From assembly GCA_017979445.1 (NCBI GenBank), contig CM030718.1, forward strand, positions 16,284,760-16,348,759: a stretch of DNA of 64,000 nt. The letters run 5' to 3'. This stretch comes from Akebia trifoliata (Eukaryota; Streptophyta; Magnoliopsida; Ranunculales; Lardizabalaceae). Below, piece by piece: positions 48,601-59,634 of the stretch; position 1 is the first letter of the stretch, and every line of letters begins with the position of its first letter. The notes under the pieces were generated by a model that had not been told where the DNA came from, did not search any database, and was given only the letters and a program-made list of their open reading frames with translations. The translations under genes were made by a program, and so were the position numbers.

Positions 48601-48861
48601 ATAAAGAATCCATTCTTCTACAATAATGACCCAGTCCATCCCGATCCAACAATCATGATGGACCGGGCCATTTAAATGAAAATGGAAATCGAATTTTCAA
48701 AGAAAAATAGTCTATAGAAAGAAAATATTTTTCAGAGAAGAATGTTTTCCAAAAGAAGTGTTCTTTAGAAAAAATGTTTTCCAAGAAAAAAAATTTTCAA
48801 AAAAATTTTCCATAAGAACAAGGCTTGCTGAAAGGAAAATGTTTTCTAAAAAAAAATAAGA
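45626..48861 (+). other. Remainder of C LTR plus leader, with sub-repeats
   Basis: Non-coding, 3.2 kb. It holds a short tandem array with TAAAGTCAAT...AAGACTAAAGTCAA units (45640-45770, period about 37 bp) and a direct repeat of about 103 bp (46278-46380 and 46413-46515). Two related blocks carry GCCAACGTGGCACTAGTGCG and GCCAACGTAGTACTAGTATG (47790 and 48000). I could not place the LTR 3' end or the PBS. The plus-strand open frames here are chance. Confidence 0.5.
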
Positions 48862-50070
48862 AAAGAATTGATATTTTACATAGACTTTAGAAGAATACCA
48901 GGCGATAACCCAATCAATCAGTTAGTCAAAACAACCGTCGTAGGGATACACCCTGTAGAGAAGATCAATTTTGGGAGATTCATGTTGAGGAGTGCTCTTT
49001 ACTTCCATGAGTTTGAGATAGACTGGAACCTCTTACGCGCTATAGCTAAGCGATGGAACCCCCACTTTCATATATTCCATATGGGGTATATGCATTTGTG
49101 CCCCACTCACGAGGACTATTGTGGCATCATGGGGATATCCACTTCAGGACCCCTAGTCAAGCCCTCATTAAAGACTGGGTATTCTGGTGACCTCGCCACA
49201 GGACTGAACAGTTCCAAGGAAGAAGCTAAGGTCCTAGTTCATAACGGGAGATTAGACTTAGTACCTTTATTGGGCCCATATCGCTCCCGTAATCACCCTA
49301 TCAATGTAAAACCCGAAGCCTGGCGAGCCACTAGAGATTATTGATTGTGCCTAGGAATCCTAGCCCAATACGTACTGACCTCCAATAGTGATGGCCAAAC
49401 TATCCCTAAGTCCTTCATAGATATAGCCTCTCAACTCTCAAGGAAAGTCAACCCAGTACCTCTCATCCTAGCCGAAAATTTCTTAAGTTTAGATGCCATA
49501 AAAAATGGTGAGCGGGAAAGCTTCAAAGGAAGCCCCTACTTACTCTATATGTGACTTTGTGACCGTCTTAAAATCGTAGATGTTCCCTCAAACCTCGAAT
49601 ATGGGCCAGAACACTTTTTCAAGAGAAACCTATTAGTGCGTCACAACTCAGTCAAAGCTTGGAGCAAATGGTTAGACTCTTGCCTCGCCTGTCATATCAA
49701 TTTTAGGTGCCCTTGGTGGATGACTGATCCCCCTGTTCTAGGAACCAAAGGATCCTACTATGTCCGTCTGATTGATTTATAAGAAATATCTTTTTACCAT
49801 CCTAATCTGATCCCAGAACAGTACGATGTACCTACAGAGTTATTCTTACCTCAACATAAAGCTTTCTTTTCCCTCGAGCCTTTGACTGAAAAGTTAGTAC
49901 ACCTCATTGAGAAAGCTTGGAACGAGCGCACCTTAGGATATCCAGACGGACCAGCAGAATTCAAAGAGCCAGTTGTTAGAGCCAAAAGGGTCAAGCCTGA
50001 CAGCAATCCTAATGACTGTCAAGACAAAGCCAAGCGTCTATGTAAAAATAATTCAAGTCAAATTTGTTGA
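48862..50070 (+). pseudogene. ORF1 of Ogre-like element C
   Basis: One reading frame carried through from 48862 with three stops (near 49342, 49552 and 49780) and no ATG at its head. It encodes about 400 codons: IDWNLLRAIAKRWNPHFHIF, HMGYMHLCPTHEDYCGIMGI, SQLSRKVNPVPLILAENFLS, LVRHNSVKAWSKWLDSCLAC and a basic C-terminus. It corresponds to the extra ORF upstream of gag in Ogre-type Tat elements, which I take to be the DUF7745-like plant domain. The biochemical role is unknown. The number of disruptions is small for its length, so C is younger than D. Confidence 0.78.
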
Positions 50071-50262
50071 AGGATGTTTTTAATGAGAACGTTTATTTGT
50101 CAATCATTTTCAATAAAGTTATTTTTCTTTCAAATAAATATTGATTTCTTCTTTGAATGTTCATTATGTGAATGAATTAATTAATGGATTGGTGCACAAA
50201 CCTCGATGAAATGATTCCTTAAAATGTTATCAAGAGGATAATACTGAAATTGACTAAATTTA

Positions 50263-51967
50263 CCTTTGATGGGGTCATATAGGATTATCATTGCGCCCAA
50301 ATTCAAGCATCCACCTCCTAGTTGGAGTCGTAAGTCCAGTCGGTTTGAACGAGCTATAGTACCAAGTCAACAATCAGAGATGGCTTCAGAATCTGAACTT
50401 ACAGAGATCTGTAAGATCTTGGCGGCCTTTGCCAAAGATATCAACAGTATAAAAGGCAAAGTGAAAGTATTAGAACAGACCTCGGAATTAACAGGCAATC
50501 CCTCTAAATGATCCAAAAGGAAAGAAGGTAGAAGAGAGACGTCCACGTGAAGTTTTCAAACTCGACGGAGATGAAGAATATGTTGATGAAAATTCGATGT
50601 TAGCTAGCAGAATGTCTCAATTAGAGTCGACTATGAAAAGTATAAAAGGCATCGATGAAATTACAGTAGGTATTGAAGCTCTGAACCGCATTCTTAGAAT
50701 CCATTTGTCCGAGAAGTTTGTGATGCCAGAAATGGACAAGTTTAGTGGTATGGGGTGTGCAAAAACACTTCTTAAGGTGTATGTTACTAACAGGCGCACT
50801 ATGGGGCTCAACGACGAACATATGACATTGTTGTTTCAGAGAACTTTATCAGGGTCAGCACTACGTTGGCAAATGTCTCAAGATTCAGTTACTGTGGGTA
50901 CATGGGAGAACATGTCAAAGGCTTTTTGGCATCAGTATAAGTACAGTACCGAGATTGAGACCTCAAGAAGGGATTTGGAAGCAACTAAGCAGAGAAATGG
51001 GGAGACATTTACTGATTTCATTGGTCGTTGGAGGGCCAAGGCTGCCCAAATGTGGGATAGACCTTCGGAAAAGGAACAAGTAGCGATCATCTTAAAGAAC
51101 CTCTCACAAGGATACGCTCAGCACTTAGTGGCCCAATATCTCCCTTCTTTCGAGTCTTTGTTACAAGCTGGAAGTCAACTCGAGGACGCTTTTGCCTCTG
51201 GGGTTCTTTCTAACCCCTCGGATAACAAGCTTAAGCAACCCTATATTTCTAAACCTAGCACCAACCATGTCTACATAGCCAACACATCAGCTACCCCAGC
51301 TCAACCCCCAGTCCGAACTAATAACCAGGCTCACCCAAGTCAACCTCGAACTCCGCGTCAATTTACCAATCTAGAGATGAGTCTCACTGTAGCTTTTCAC
51401 AAATTGGTGAAAAAAAGGCTTCTTACCCCTATCCAACCCCGACCTCTACCTAATCCCTTGCCAGCTGGACACAATTCTAACTTGTTCTACGAGTTCCATC
51501 AAAACCCTGGCCATCACACGAATCGATGTATTACCTTACGTCATGTTATTCAAAACCTGATCGACAGCAAAAAGGTCACAATCCCTAGCCCACCGAATGT
51601 CACCACTAATCCACTACCTACCTATCAACCTCCACCAACTTTGAATATGGTTTCTTACACACCATTACCATTTGACCCTATCTCTCTTATCCATCCCATC
51701 CAAGGCAAACCGCCTAGTTACCCCCTTGTCGGGATAGCATTCACTGATGAGGTTTTCACCACAAATTATGAACCATTTGATTTAACCTCAAATGATACGT
51801 ATTGTTTATCCCCGCCTCGATACAGTAGTCCCACATTCACCAGTTACTTGTTGGCTCCAATGAACTTGAAAAGTCCTGTATCTTTGACAAATGAAGATCC
51901 ATACTTGCTGACTGAAGAAGATGAGCCCTACTCTTTCTCCTGTGATGAAGTTAGACATATGACTTGA
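50263..51967 (+). pseudogene. gag of element C
   Basis: Two blocks separated by a frameshift near 50511. Block 1 has SELTEICKILAAFAKDINSI (coiled-coil). Block 2, 50597-51967 (456 codons), contains the gag core LFQRTLSGSALRWQMSQDSV, ETFTDFIGRWRAKAAQMWDR and HLVAQYLPSFESLLQAGSQL. A knuckle-like YEFHQNPGHHTNRC lacks the usual first cysteine. It ends DEVRHMT. Apart from the early frameshift the frame is clean, making it the best-preserved retroelement frame in the window. Confidence 0.88.
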
Positions 51968-51969
51968 GG

Positions 51970-52760
51970 GGGAAGAGTTTTTAAGCTACAAGAACTTTGT
52001 GTTGATAATTCGGTAGTCCTGGCAAGAAAAGAAAGAGAAGATCTTATCATAGAAAATATTGAAGAAGATAACTGCGTGATCAAGCAATTGAAGAAATCAG
52101 GAGCCAACATCTCAGTCCGGGGTTTACTTATGGCTTCCACTGCCCATAGGGAGGCTGTTCTCAAAGCATTAAGTACAGCCTAAGTCTCCTTTGATACTTC
52201 TCCAGATCAGGTGGCCAACATAGTAGGGGTGACCTATGTGGAGAATATCTTATCCTTCTCAGACTCCTATCTCCCAAAGGAAGGAGCAAACCACACTAAG
52301 CCATTGCACATCACAGTTGACTGTAATGGGATGAGGGTACCTCTAGTATTGATCGATAATGGGAGTGCATTAAATGTTTGCCCTTTGAAGACTGCCACCT
52401 GCCTTGGGTTTAAAACTGAAGATCTCAAGCCCACTAATCAAGTGGTTCAGGCCTATGATAACACCAAAAGGGATGTATTGGGAATTCTGCACCTTCGATT
52501 GTCCACGGGCATAGCTGAATTTCTGGCAGAATTTTAGGTCATAGACATCCAGTCTTCCTTTAATCTGTTATTAGGAAAATCGTGGCTACACCAAATCAAA
52601 GCCATACCTTCCACGCTGCATCAGAAGGTCAAGTTTATCAAGGATGGACTAGTGATTACTCTCCATGAAGATGCTGAAATTGTAGGGATTATAAACAGTA
52701 CTGAAGCTAAGGATGAGCCGTTGTTGGAGATCCAGCCAGATTAATAGGGAGTAGAGCTCA
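51970..52760 (+). pseudogene. Protease region of element C
   Basis: After gag the frame continues through IKQLKKSGANISVRGLLMAS to the protease core MRVPLVLIDNGSALNVCPLK (active-site D-N-G-S, as in Ogre-type elements). LLLGKSWLHQIKAIPSTLHQ and KVKFIKDGLVITLH follow. Stops lie at about 52180, 52535 and 52740. Confidence 0.82.
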
Positions 52761-53060
52761 GTGGGTTCGAGTTTGAAAAGATATGCTTAGTCCAATGGGA
52801 TCAAGCCATGAAAGAATATTTTCCAATGGAAAATACTTTTAATTGCAACATGGCCAATATATTCAAGAACATGAGATTTTTCCCTGGTATGGGCTTAGGT
52901 CATAAGCAGCAAGGTATTAAAGAGGCACCAGTGATTAAAAAGGTCATCGGCACATTCGGGCTAGGATATAAGCCTACTAATGAAGATTGGGCCCAATACT
53001 GAAAGACAAAGCGGGATAAGGCAATTGCGAAAAGGCAAAGACGCACCACAAATCTCATCA
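52761..53060 (+). pseudogene. G-patch-like segment of element C polyprotein
   Basis: NIFKNMRFFPGMGLGHKQQG and IKKVIGTFGLGYKPTNEDW resemble the glycine-rich G-patch-like segment that lies between protease and RT in Tat/Ogre polyproteins. One stop follows (near 53000). Confidence 0.65.
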
Positions 53061-53062
53061 AA

Positions 53063-54500
53063 ATGAAGCCCTATCGTAAGACCCTTAATGGCTATTTCGT
53101 GAAGGAAGGAGAAGATTTCCATTACTGTGGGTTCCCCGAGCCATTCATTGACTACATCACGGGTACTCGTCTGCCGGGGTTTGAGATCTTCTTTGGTATG
53201 GATTGGCCTGAAAAGGAAGCAAGCACAGAAATTGAAGAGAAGAAAATTGAAGACTGGCAGCTCGATCTGGACTCCCTCAACATTGATCAACTATTCATTG
53301 AAGATCACAGTGTCCTGGTATTGTCAACTGAGAAGGGGATCCCAAATCCTCAGTCTGCAATCAAACCCGCTGTAGGGTGTCTCTCTAGTTATCATGTAGT
53401 TAGTCCTGTATTGCATGTCAAGACTGGGTCTGTCAGTCCCCTTAGTCCTATTCAGTTTGACATGCCAAATGAGTCATTTGTTTCTACTGAGTCAAGTAAG
53501 TCATTTATTTTTGCTAAGTTAAGTGAGTCTGTCAAGTCGGCAATGAGTCCTGTTACCCCATCTCCTTTTAATGAAATGAAAGAAATTTTTTATTACCCCG
53601 AGCGCAATAATAATTTAACTAATAATCTGACTTCGAAGGGAGAATCTTCTGACGAAAAACCTCCCCCTGAAATAATCAAATTACTTGAACAAGAAAATGA
53701 ACGTCGGGCTCAACCTCCAATAGAAGATATAGAGGTTATCAACCTCGAAACAAAAGAAAGTCCTCAGGAGATTCGGATTAGGATCATATTATCTCCCGAT
53801 GAACGCAAAGGGATAGTAGACTTGCTCAGAAAGTTCAAAGACGTGTTCACGTGTTCTTAGGAGGATATGCCGGGAATAGGCACAAACATTGTTCAATATC
53901 GGATTCCGTTATATCCGGATGCTTGACCCATTAAACAAAAACTTCGACGTATGAAGCCGGAATGGACTCTAAAAATTAAAGAAGAAGTTACAAAGCAGAT
54001 TAACGCTAAATTTTTGGAAGTAGTAGAATATCCTGAGTGGATTGCCAATGTCGTCTCGGTGCTGAAAAATGATGGAAAAAGTCAGAATGTGTGTGGACTT
54101 TAGAGATCTAAACAAAGCAAGTCCAAAGGATAGTTTTCCTTTACCACACATAGACGTTCTAGTAGATAGTACAGCAGGGCACGCTTTATTGTCCTTCATG
54201 GATGGTTTTTCAGGGTACAATCAGATAAAAATGGATCCTCGGGATATGCAAAAAACGTCGTTCATCACATAGTGGGAAACCTTTTGCTACAAGGTTATGC
54301 CTTTTAGTATCAAGAATGCCGGAGCCACCTATCAAAGAGCAGCCACGACTCTACTACATGACATGATACACAAGGAAGTCGAAGTCTATGTAGATGATAT
54401 GATAGTCAAATCCAAAGAACGACTGGGGCACGTTGCGACATTAGAAAAATTTCTCACAAGGATTCAAAAGTACAAATTCTGCCTCAACCCACAAAAATAG
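53063..54500 (+). pseudogene. Linker and reverse transcriptase of element C, truncated
   Basis: HYCGFPEPFIDYITGTRLPG opens the linker, which runs to VDLLRKFKDVFTCS. RT proper has stops at about 53860 and 53925 and a frameshift near 54075. Then come CVDFRDLNKASPKDSFPLPH, ALLSFMDGFSGYNQIKMDPR and an intact catalytic box VYVDDMIVKSKE (about 54384-54419). It ends at KYKFCLNPQK, where a tandem repeat starts. The thumb, RNase H, integrase and 3' LTR of C are missing. Confidence 0.85.
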
Positions 54501-54945
54501 TGACACGAAATACTAATAAGGTTGATTCCCATGTGGACCTTAGTATCATTATATGTGGTGAGTAACACAAAATCTTAATAAAGTTGATTCTCATGTGGAC
54601 CCGAGTGCCTCTTTTTGAGGTGAGTGACGGAAAATCCTAATAAGGTCAGTTCCCTTGTGGACTCGAATGTCATTCTCTAAGGTGAGTGATACAAAATCCT
54701 AATAAGATCTGTTCCCACGTGGACCCGAGTATCTCTCTTTGAGGTGAGTGATGCGAAATCCTAATAAGGTTAATTCCCTTGCGAACCCGAGTGTCACTCT
54801 ATGAGGAGAGTAACAAAAAATTCTAATAAGGTCGGTTCCCATGTGGATCCTAGTGTCTCTCTATGAGGTGAGCCATATGAAGTCCTAATAGGGTCGGTTC
54901 CCTTATGAACCTGATTGTCACTCTATAAGGTGAGTAATACGAATA
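54501..54945. repeat. Minisatellite, about seven units of 61-62 bp
   Basis: Each unit contains AAATCCTAATAAGGT, TTCCC..GTGGAC(C) and GAGGTGAGTGA variants. Starts lie near 54501, 54563, 54624, 54686, 54748, 54809 and 54871. Alternate units resemble each other more than neighbours do (CACTCTATGAGG against CTCTCTTTGAGG), suggesting an older dimeric unit of about 123 bp. The place next to a Tat antisense ORF fits the repeat-prone 3' UTR known for this lineage. Confidence 0.9.
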
Positions 54946-55080
54946 AAGACAAGGAAAAAGGGTCGGTCAAAAGATCAGAAACATAACCAGACATATAATA
55001 TTGACAGAACATGAACTTCCATTGATCTAGAGGAAATTACATAAAAGACAAAAAAAAATGGGAAAATTAACAAATAGAAA
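54946..55080. other. Short spacer
   Basis: Non-coding DNA between the minisatellite and the end of the antisense ORF. Confidence 0.4.
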
Positions 55081-58000
55081 CTAATTATCTATAAGGTTGG
55101 CATTGTTGGATGAAGTGATAGGGTCAGAAATGGAAAGCAACGGGGGCAGAGGAGAAGCATATGGAAGATGGGATGATGATTGGAGTTCATAAAGATCAGC
55201 TTCAAGTTTAGCGGTTAGCTTCATCTCTTCCTCCAATGCGTCTTCCCACTCCTTCACATTCTCTTCTAACTGCTTCTAGAGGTCAGCCCTCTACTCCTCG
55301 AGGGCCTTGTTTTTCTCCTCTTGGACCTCTTTCTTTATATGGTCCAGACGACCTTCGAAAGTAAGAGAACTCTAAGCCATCTAATCCTACAGGCTGAGAG
55401 TTTCTCTTGAAGACCTTGCACCCAACCCTTGAGGCCAAAAATCTCTTTGTCTTTTGCCTCCAGCGATTGGCAAGAAGAACGAACTCCTTTGAAGGTGTCT
55501 ACCCTGCTCCTGGCTAAGGCAAACAATTCGTATTGAGCTTGAAAAATGAAATCAATCAATGGCATGTAAATCGAAAGAATAAAAAAAAAGGGTAGAGAAT
55601 TAGAGCACCTTGGTTATATAGCTGAAGATTGTAGAGACCCCATTTTCATACTCGCCCAATTAATCAACTCATCAACCCGATTGTGACGGTCCCCAATGGT
55701 TGATGAATATTCCAATGTTTTTTATTCGTTACTAGATATGTTTCAGAAATTCGGATGAGATATCTCAAACAAGTAAAACTTTAAAAACCACACTACACTA
55801 GGAAAATATAATCCAAAACATAGAAATCATCATTTTCAAACAAAAAGAAGCTTCATGAAAAAAATCATCAAAAAATGATCAAATTGTCAAAATACCCCTA
55901 ATATCAAAACATCCATTGAGCCTATATTACGCTTAGAAAAATCCTTTCGAACACATAAAATAACAAATTAAAACCAAATAAAATATTTCATCAATTTTTA
56001 CAAAATTTAACAAAATAATGAAAACACCCTTTATAGGGTCCACGACCATTTCACGCCAAAAACCCATAAATGACACAAACTAATACTCTCATTGAATTCG
56101 TTACAAAAAATCGATTTCAAAACATACCAAAACATCAAAAAATGACATCTCAATACAAAAATCCTATTTGAGGGTAAAACAGTAATTTTTCAACCTTAAA
56201 AATTCAAAATTTTGAAATTTTGAAATTCAAAATTATTAATAAACGTAAAGTGAAACCTTAATAAATTAAATTTAAAATTTAAAACAAATAAAATCAATTA
56301 ATTAAGCCCACGGGCCAAATTTTAAGTGGTGGCCCACTTATTCAAGTGGGGCCCAGCTGATATTTATAAAAGACCCCTCCATCTGAGGTCCCAAAGAATT
56401 AAAAGTATAATCAGGGGGTTCTCCAAAAAACTTTAAAAAAAATATTCTTTCATTATACGTTAAAATTAAAACCCTATTCAAGAGACCTAATTAAATCCTA
56501 ATTAAACAACTTAATTTTATCTTGAAGAGACTTAGTCAAACTGAAAAACTCCTAAAAAACTCTATAAAATGGAGCCTCCACAATCGAATTTTGCAAAAAG
56601 ATAAAAACTATTCCCAGCCTTCCTAAAACCCTAAATCTGAAGCCCCAACTCCTTACCTAAGACCTAAACTCCATTTTTTACTCAAAAAACACCTAGAAAT
56701 CCTCAAAATACCTAGGAACATCCAAAAAATAATCAAATCTAGGAGAAGAATACCTCATCTTAGAAATCGAAAGCGGATCTAGTGACAGAGACAAAAGCAG
56801 GAAGACTTATACAAAGAACACACTCCACCAGTTCAGTTATGAGGGAATCAACCGTCGCCATCATCCAAGTAAACTAATTTTTTTATTATTTTTAGGTCAT
56901 TTTTAGCAATGTAATATTTTTGGGTACAGTAGAGACCAGCATTCGTCGGGCGGGATTAGTGCTTAACACTTTCCAATCCCGTAATGTAATCGTCGAATCC
57001 TTTCTTTTCATAGATTAGTACTTTTGATTAGTTTTGAGTCATGTTTTAGTTCCTAGATCGTAAAACTAGGTGGTGACTCCCAAACCCCAAAAAATAGAGT
57101 CGAAACATGTGGATCGAAGATGTTTTCACATATGTCATCAAGAAAGGCCATCGGGTCCTTCTCCAAAAGGTCGATAATGGATTTTTTATTTACAAGAGGG
57201 AGGCTCCCTTCAAGTAGCCCCCAAGCAACTTTGGAGTTAGTCAGGGTTGAGGCTTCAATAAGGACCTTCATTAACATGACCTTCTCCTTAGGTGGAGCGC
57301 CTATGGGACAGGAACCCTCAATAGGAGTATCCTTGTCAGACGAAGTCGATACCTTTTTTTGTTTTTCCTTGTTGGTCGGGATTGGAACGAGGTGGTTGGT
57401 TAGACTGTTCTTCACTTCTAACTGAACAACAGGTAGGGAGTCAAGGGCAATGGCAGAAGAGTCGATTACGGGAATGACAGATATTGGGGTAGGCAAATCA
57501 TCAAGGGTAGGGTGCTTGCGTGTAGAAGGTTTTCGGGTGATCAATTAGGATGCCATTTCTTCAGATTCAGAATCGGAGCTCTCGAGGGTGAAGAAGGAGG
57601 AAGTGGTGGAAGAAAGGATATTTGTTTGAGCACGGGATTGAGTAGGTTTTTCCCTTGATCTAGGAAGGGTGGTGAGTGGAAGGCTTGGCGATAGGGAAGT
57701 AAGTTTCTCCATGAACTCCTTATCTAAAAGAATGGTTTCAAGAATGGGAGCGGGAGGTGGACGTCTGTCTTTGACACCTACAGAGGTAAAATAAGTTAGT
57801 CAATAAATAAGAAAACCAACAATTAAGGAAAAAAGGTACATTAGATATTCCTACCCTTCTAATTGAAATAATAGTTTTTGAGGACAAGAATGGACTATCC
57901 CTTAACATACTCCCAAGAGCTGGTAAACTTGATTGGGTACAGAAACCACTCTTTGTCTGTCTCGGAAAGTTGGAACAGAACTTCACATATTTTCCTCTTC

Positions 58001-58370
58001 ATCAAATAGAATACCCCCAGCTGTTTGGGGGCTTTTGAAAGCTTGTACTAAATGTCAATAAGGATAAGCTTTTGGCCTTCAAGAAGGTAAGAGTTCATCA
58101 ACTTGATCATAAAAATCAAGCAGAAGAAGTTCCCTGTCATTTGATTAGGAGCTTATGGTAAAAGTTCAAGACTTCACGGGTTAGCGAAGATAAGGGAACT
58201 CTAAGACCAGTTTTGAGCTGACTCCAGAGGACAAGGGTTGTGTCATTTTCCCAGGTTTCATTGGGATAAAGAAAATCCCACCACTTCATAGCTACAAACT
58301 CTAGAATAGAGTAAGTAGATCGGAAGTCATCCACGGAGGGTTTAGTAGGAGTATATGGTTTGTAACCCAT
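55081..58370 (-). pseudogene. Antisense ORF of element B, split by a solo LTR
   Basis: Read on the minus strand from 58370: FRSTYSILEFVAMKWWDFLY and LWSQLKTGLRVPLSSLTREV, resembling the domain labelled 'putative gypsy type transposon' in plants. Then decayed sequence with ETDKEWFLYPIKFTSSWEYV, a Ser/Pro-rich middle (57544-57120) and SIIDLLEKDPMAFLDDICEN. At 57116 the frame is cut by the LTR and resumes at 55629. A long coiled coil follows (FQAQYELFALARSRVDTF, LEAKDKEIFGLKGWVQGLQE, EENVKEWEDALEEEMKLTAK) and a stop at 55081. Position, orientation and coiled coil match the antisense ORF of Retand-type elements. Function is unknown. Confidence 0.75.
55630..57115 (+). mobile_element. Solo LTR of family C inside the antisense ORF
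   Basis: 1486 bp beginning TGTAGAGACCCCATTTTCAT and ending GTCGAAACATGTGGATC. It is flanked by GAAGAT on both sides (55624-55629 and 57116-57121). The antisense frame reads straight across if the LTR and one GAAGAT copy are ignored. Near the 3' end are GTGCTTAACACTTTCC and AGGTGGTGACTCCC. Since the same ORF lies on both sides, this is a solo LTR left by LTR-LTR recombination, not the 3' LTR of element C. Confidence 0.85.
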
Positions 58371-59038
58371 TGAGGACTAGTGGTTTCTTAGAAAAAATAA
58401 AAAGAAAAATAAAGAAGAAAAGAAAAGAGTGATGAAAAACCACAAGACAGAGGGTGCGAAAAAGGATACCTAGAACAATAAGGGAAAGAGAAAGAAACTT
58501 GGACTGAGAAAGTCAAATGAAGAAAACCAGCAGCACTTCAATGAAAGAAACCAGAGAAAAGTAGAAATGAGGGGGAGAGAGATCTTTTTATAAGAAAAGT
58601 GTCCTTGAGATTCACATTCAATCCTAGGGCTAGAGCTACCTAGAGGAGAGAACACATTATGAGTTATAATGACCATCATTTCACCCCAAGAATGAGGCGA
58701 CCGAATGCCATGCTTCCCGTGCCCAACCTATGGAGCAGCGTCACGTGGAGAAAAACCAACCGCCTACGATGTTAAACAACTGCATGTAATGGTCGACATA
58801 ATGAGGTAACGGCGCATAACTGCAGCCCTATTGTGAACGACACATGGAGTAGTCAATAAATGCATACCTTTGGAACACACAATCCATTTAATGCACAAAC
58901 GTTTGTACATCATAGGTCAGGTATCGTGAAACTTGTACGTCAAAAATAAAGCACTGTGGAGTTCGAAACGTTAGTCAGAATAATGCAATAGAGGTTCTCG
59001 GAAACTCATGATACTCATGACCTTCCAAGATGGGGCAT
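58371..59038. other. 3' UTR of element B between antisense ORF start and 3' LTR
   Basis: Non-coding. It ends in AAGATGGGGCAT, a plausible worn polypurine tract just before the LTR. The stretch includes the promoter side of the antisense ORF, but no promoter motif is clear. Confidence 0.45.
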
Positions 59039-59546
59039 TGTAGAGGAAAAAATCCCTCAACAATAGGAGAAGGCGATTGGGTTGGAGGAATTTTTCGTAG
59101 ATCACATGTTCTGGATGCTCCTTCTTTCGAACCAACATAGATTAGGTATGATCTAGAATAATAACAACCCAAGAGGATAAGGTGCACAGATCCCTGGATT
59201 CTCGGAATTCGAGCGTAATATTTTAAGAAAATTCTTAACTTCAAGGGATGAGGCGTTGACCTTTTCAAAAAAGGAAAGGAGATAAGAGGGAAACGAAAAA
59301 AAAAAAAAGGAAAGAAGACTCTATAAATAGAATAAAGAATACATAACAAAGGAATTCAATCTAAACCTAAATGAGAGAAAAAATTCTATAAAAACTCTCG
59401 GATAAATCTAACTTTGGCATCAGTGGCTCTCTTTTTTAAGGAAGAAAACTGGATAGAGTTAAATCATGAGCGTGTGTTCTAAGAACTTAGGTTGATATCG
59501 AGGCTCAGTCTTCATCATCAAATCATCACAAAATTGATCTCCACAA
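59039..59546 (+). mobile_element. 3' LTR of Retand-like element B
   Basis: 508 bp, TGTAGAGGAAAAAATCCCTC to GATCTCCACA, the partner of 40700-41196. It has a good TATA box, CTATAAATAG at 59321-59330, where the 5' LTR has a worn TATAAAGA. Confidence 0.88.
59322..59330 (+). promoter_or_regulatory. TATA box in the 3' LTR of element B
   Basis: TATAAATAG, about 215 bp before the LTR end. It is the usual start-site signal for LTR transcription and here would drive transcription outward, to the right. Confidence 0.5.
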
Positions 59547-59567
59547 AGAAATTAGAGAGTTCTAATA

Positions 59568-59572
<5 letters not shown>

Positions 59573-59631
<59 letters not shown>
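59573..59631. repeat. (CT)n microsatellite, about 58 bp
   Basis: Pure CT dinucleotide run just outside the 3' LTR of element B. In the minus direction it would lie in the U3/leader side of element D LTR. Confidence 0.97.

Positions 59632-59634
<3 letters not shown>

Larger units (their letters stand above)
40700..59546 (+). mobile_element. Retand-like Tat element B with nested insertions
   Basis: Plan: LTR, PBS, gag, protease, RT, RNase H (cut at 44854), then inserted Ogre-like element C (44855-54500), a tandem repeat (54501-54945), an antisense ORF interrupted by a solo LTR (55081-58370) and the 3' LTR. An antisense ORF between pol and the 3' LTR is a known feature of Retand-type Tat elements. 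The integrase and the end of RNase H of B are absent, so a deletion accompanied or followed the insertion of C. Confidence 0.75.

Noticed and set aside
55630..57115. Reading this LTR as the 3' LTR of element C
   Set aside because: The antisense ORF of element B lies on both sides with a shared GAAGAT, so it is an independent solo insertion.
40700..59546. Claiming a 5-bp target duplication for element B
   Set aside because: The flanks read AAGTG and AAGAA; three of five positions agree, which is too weak to assert.
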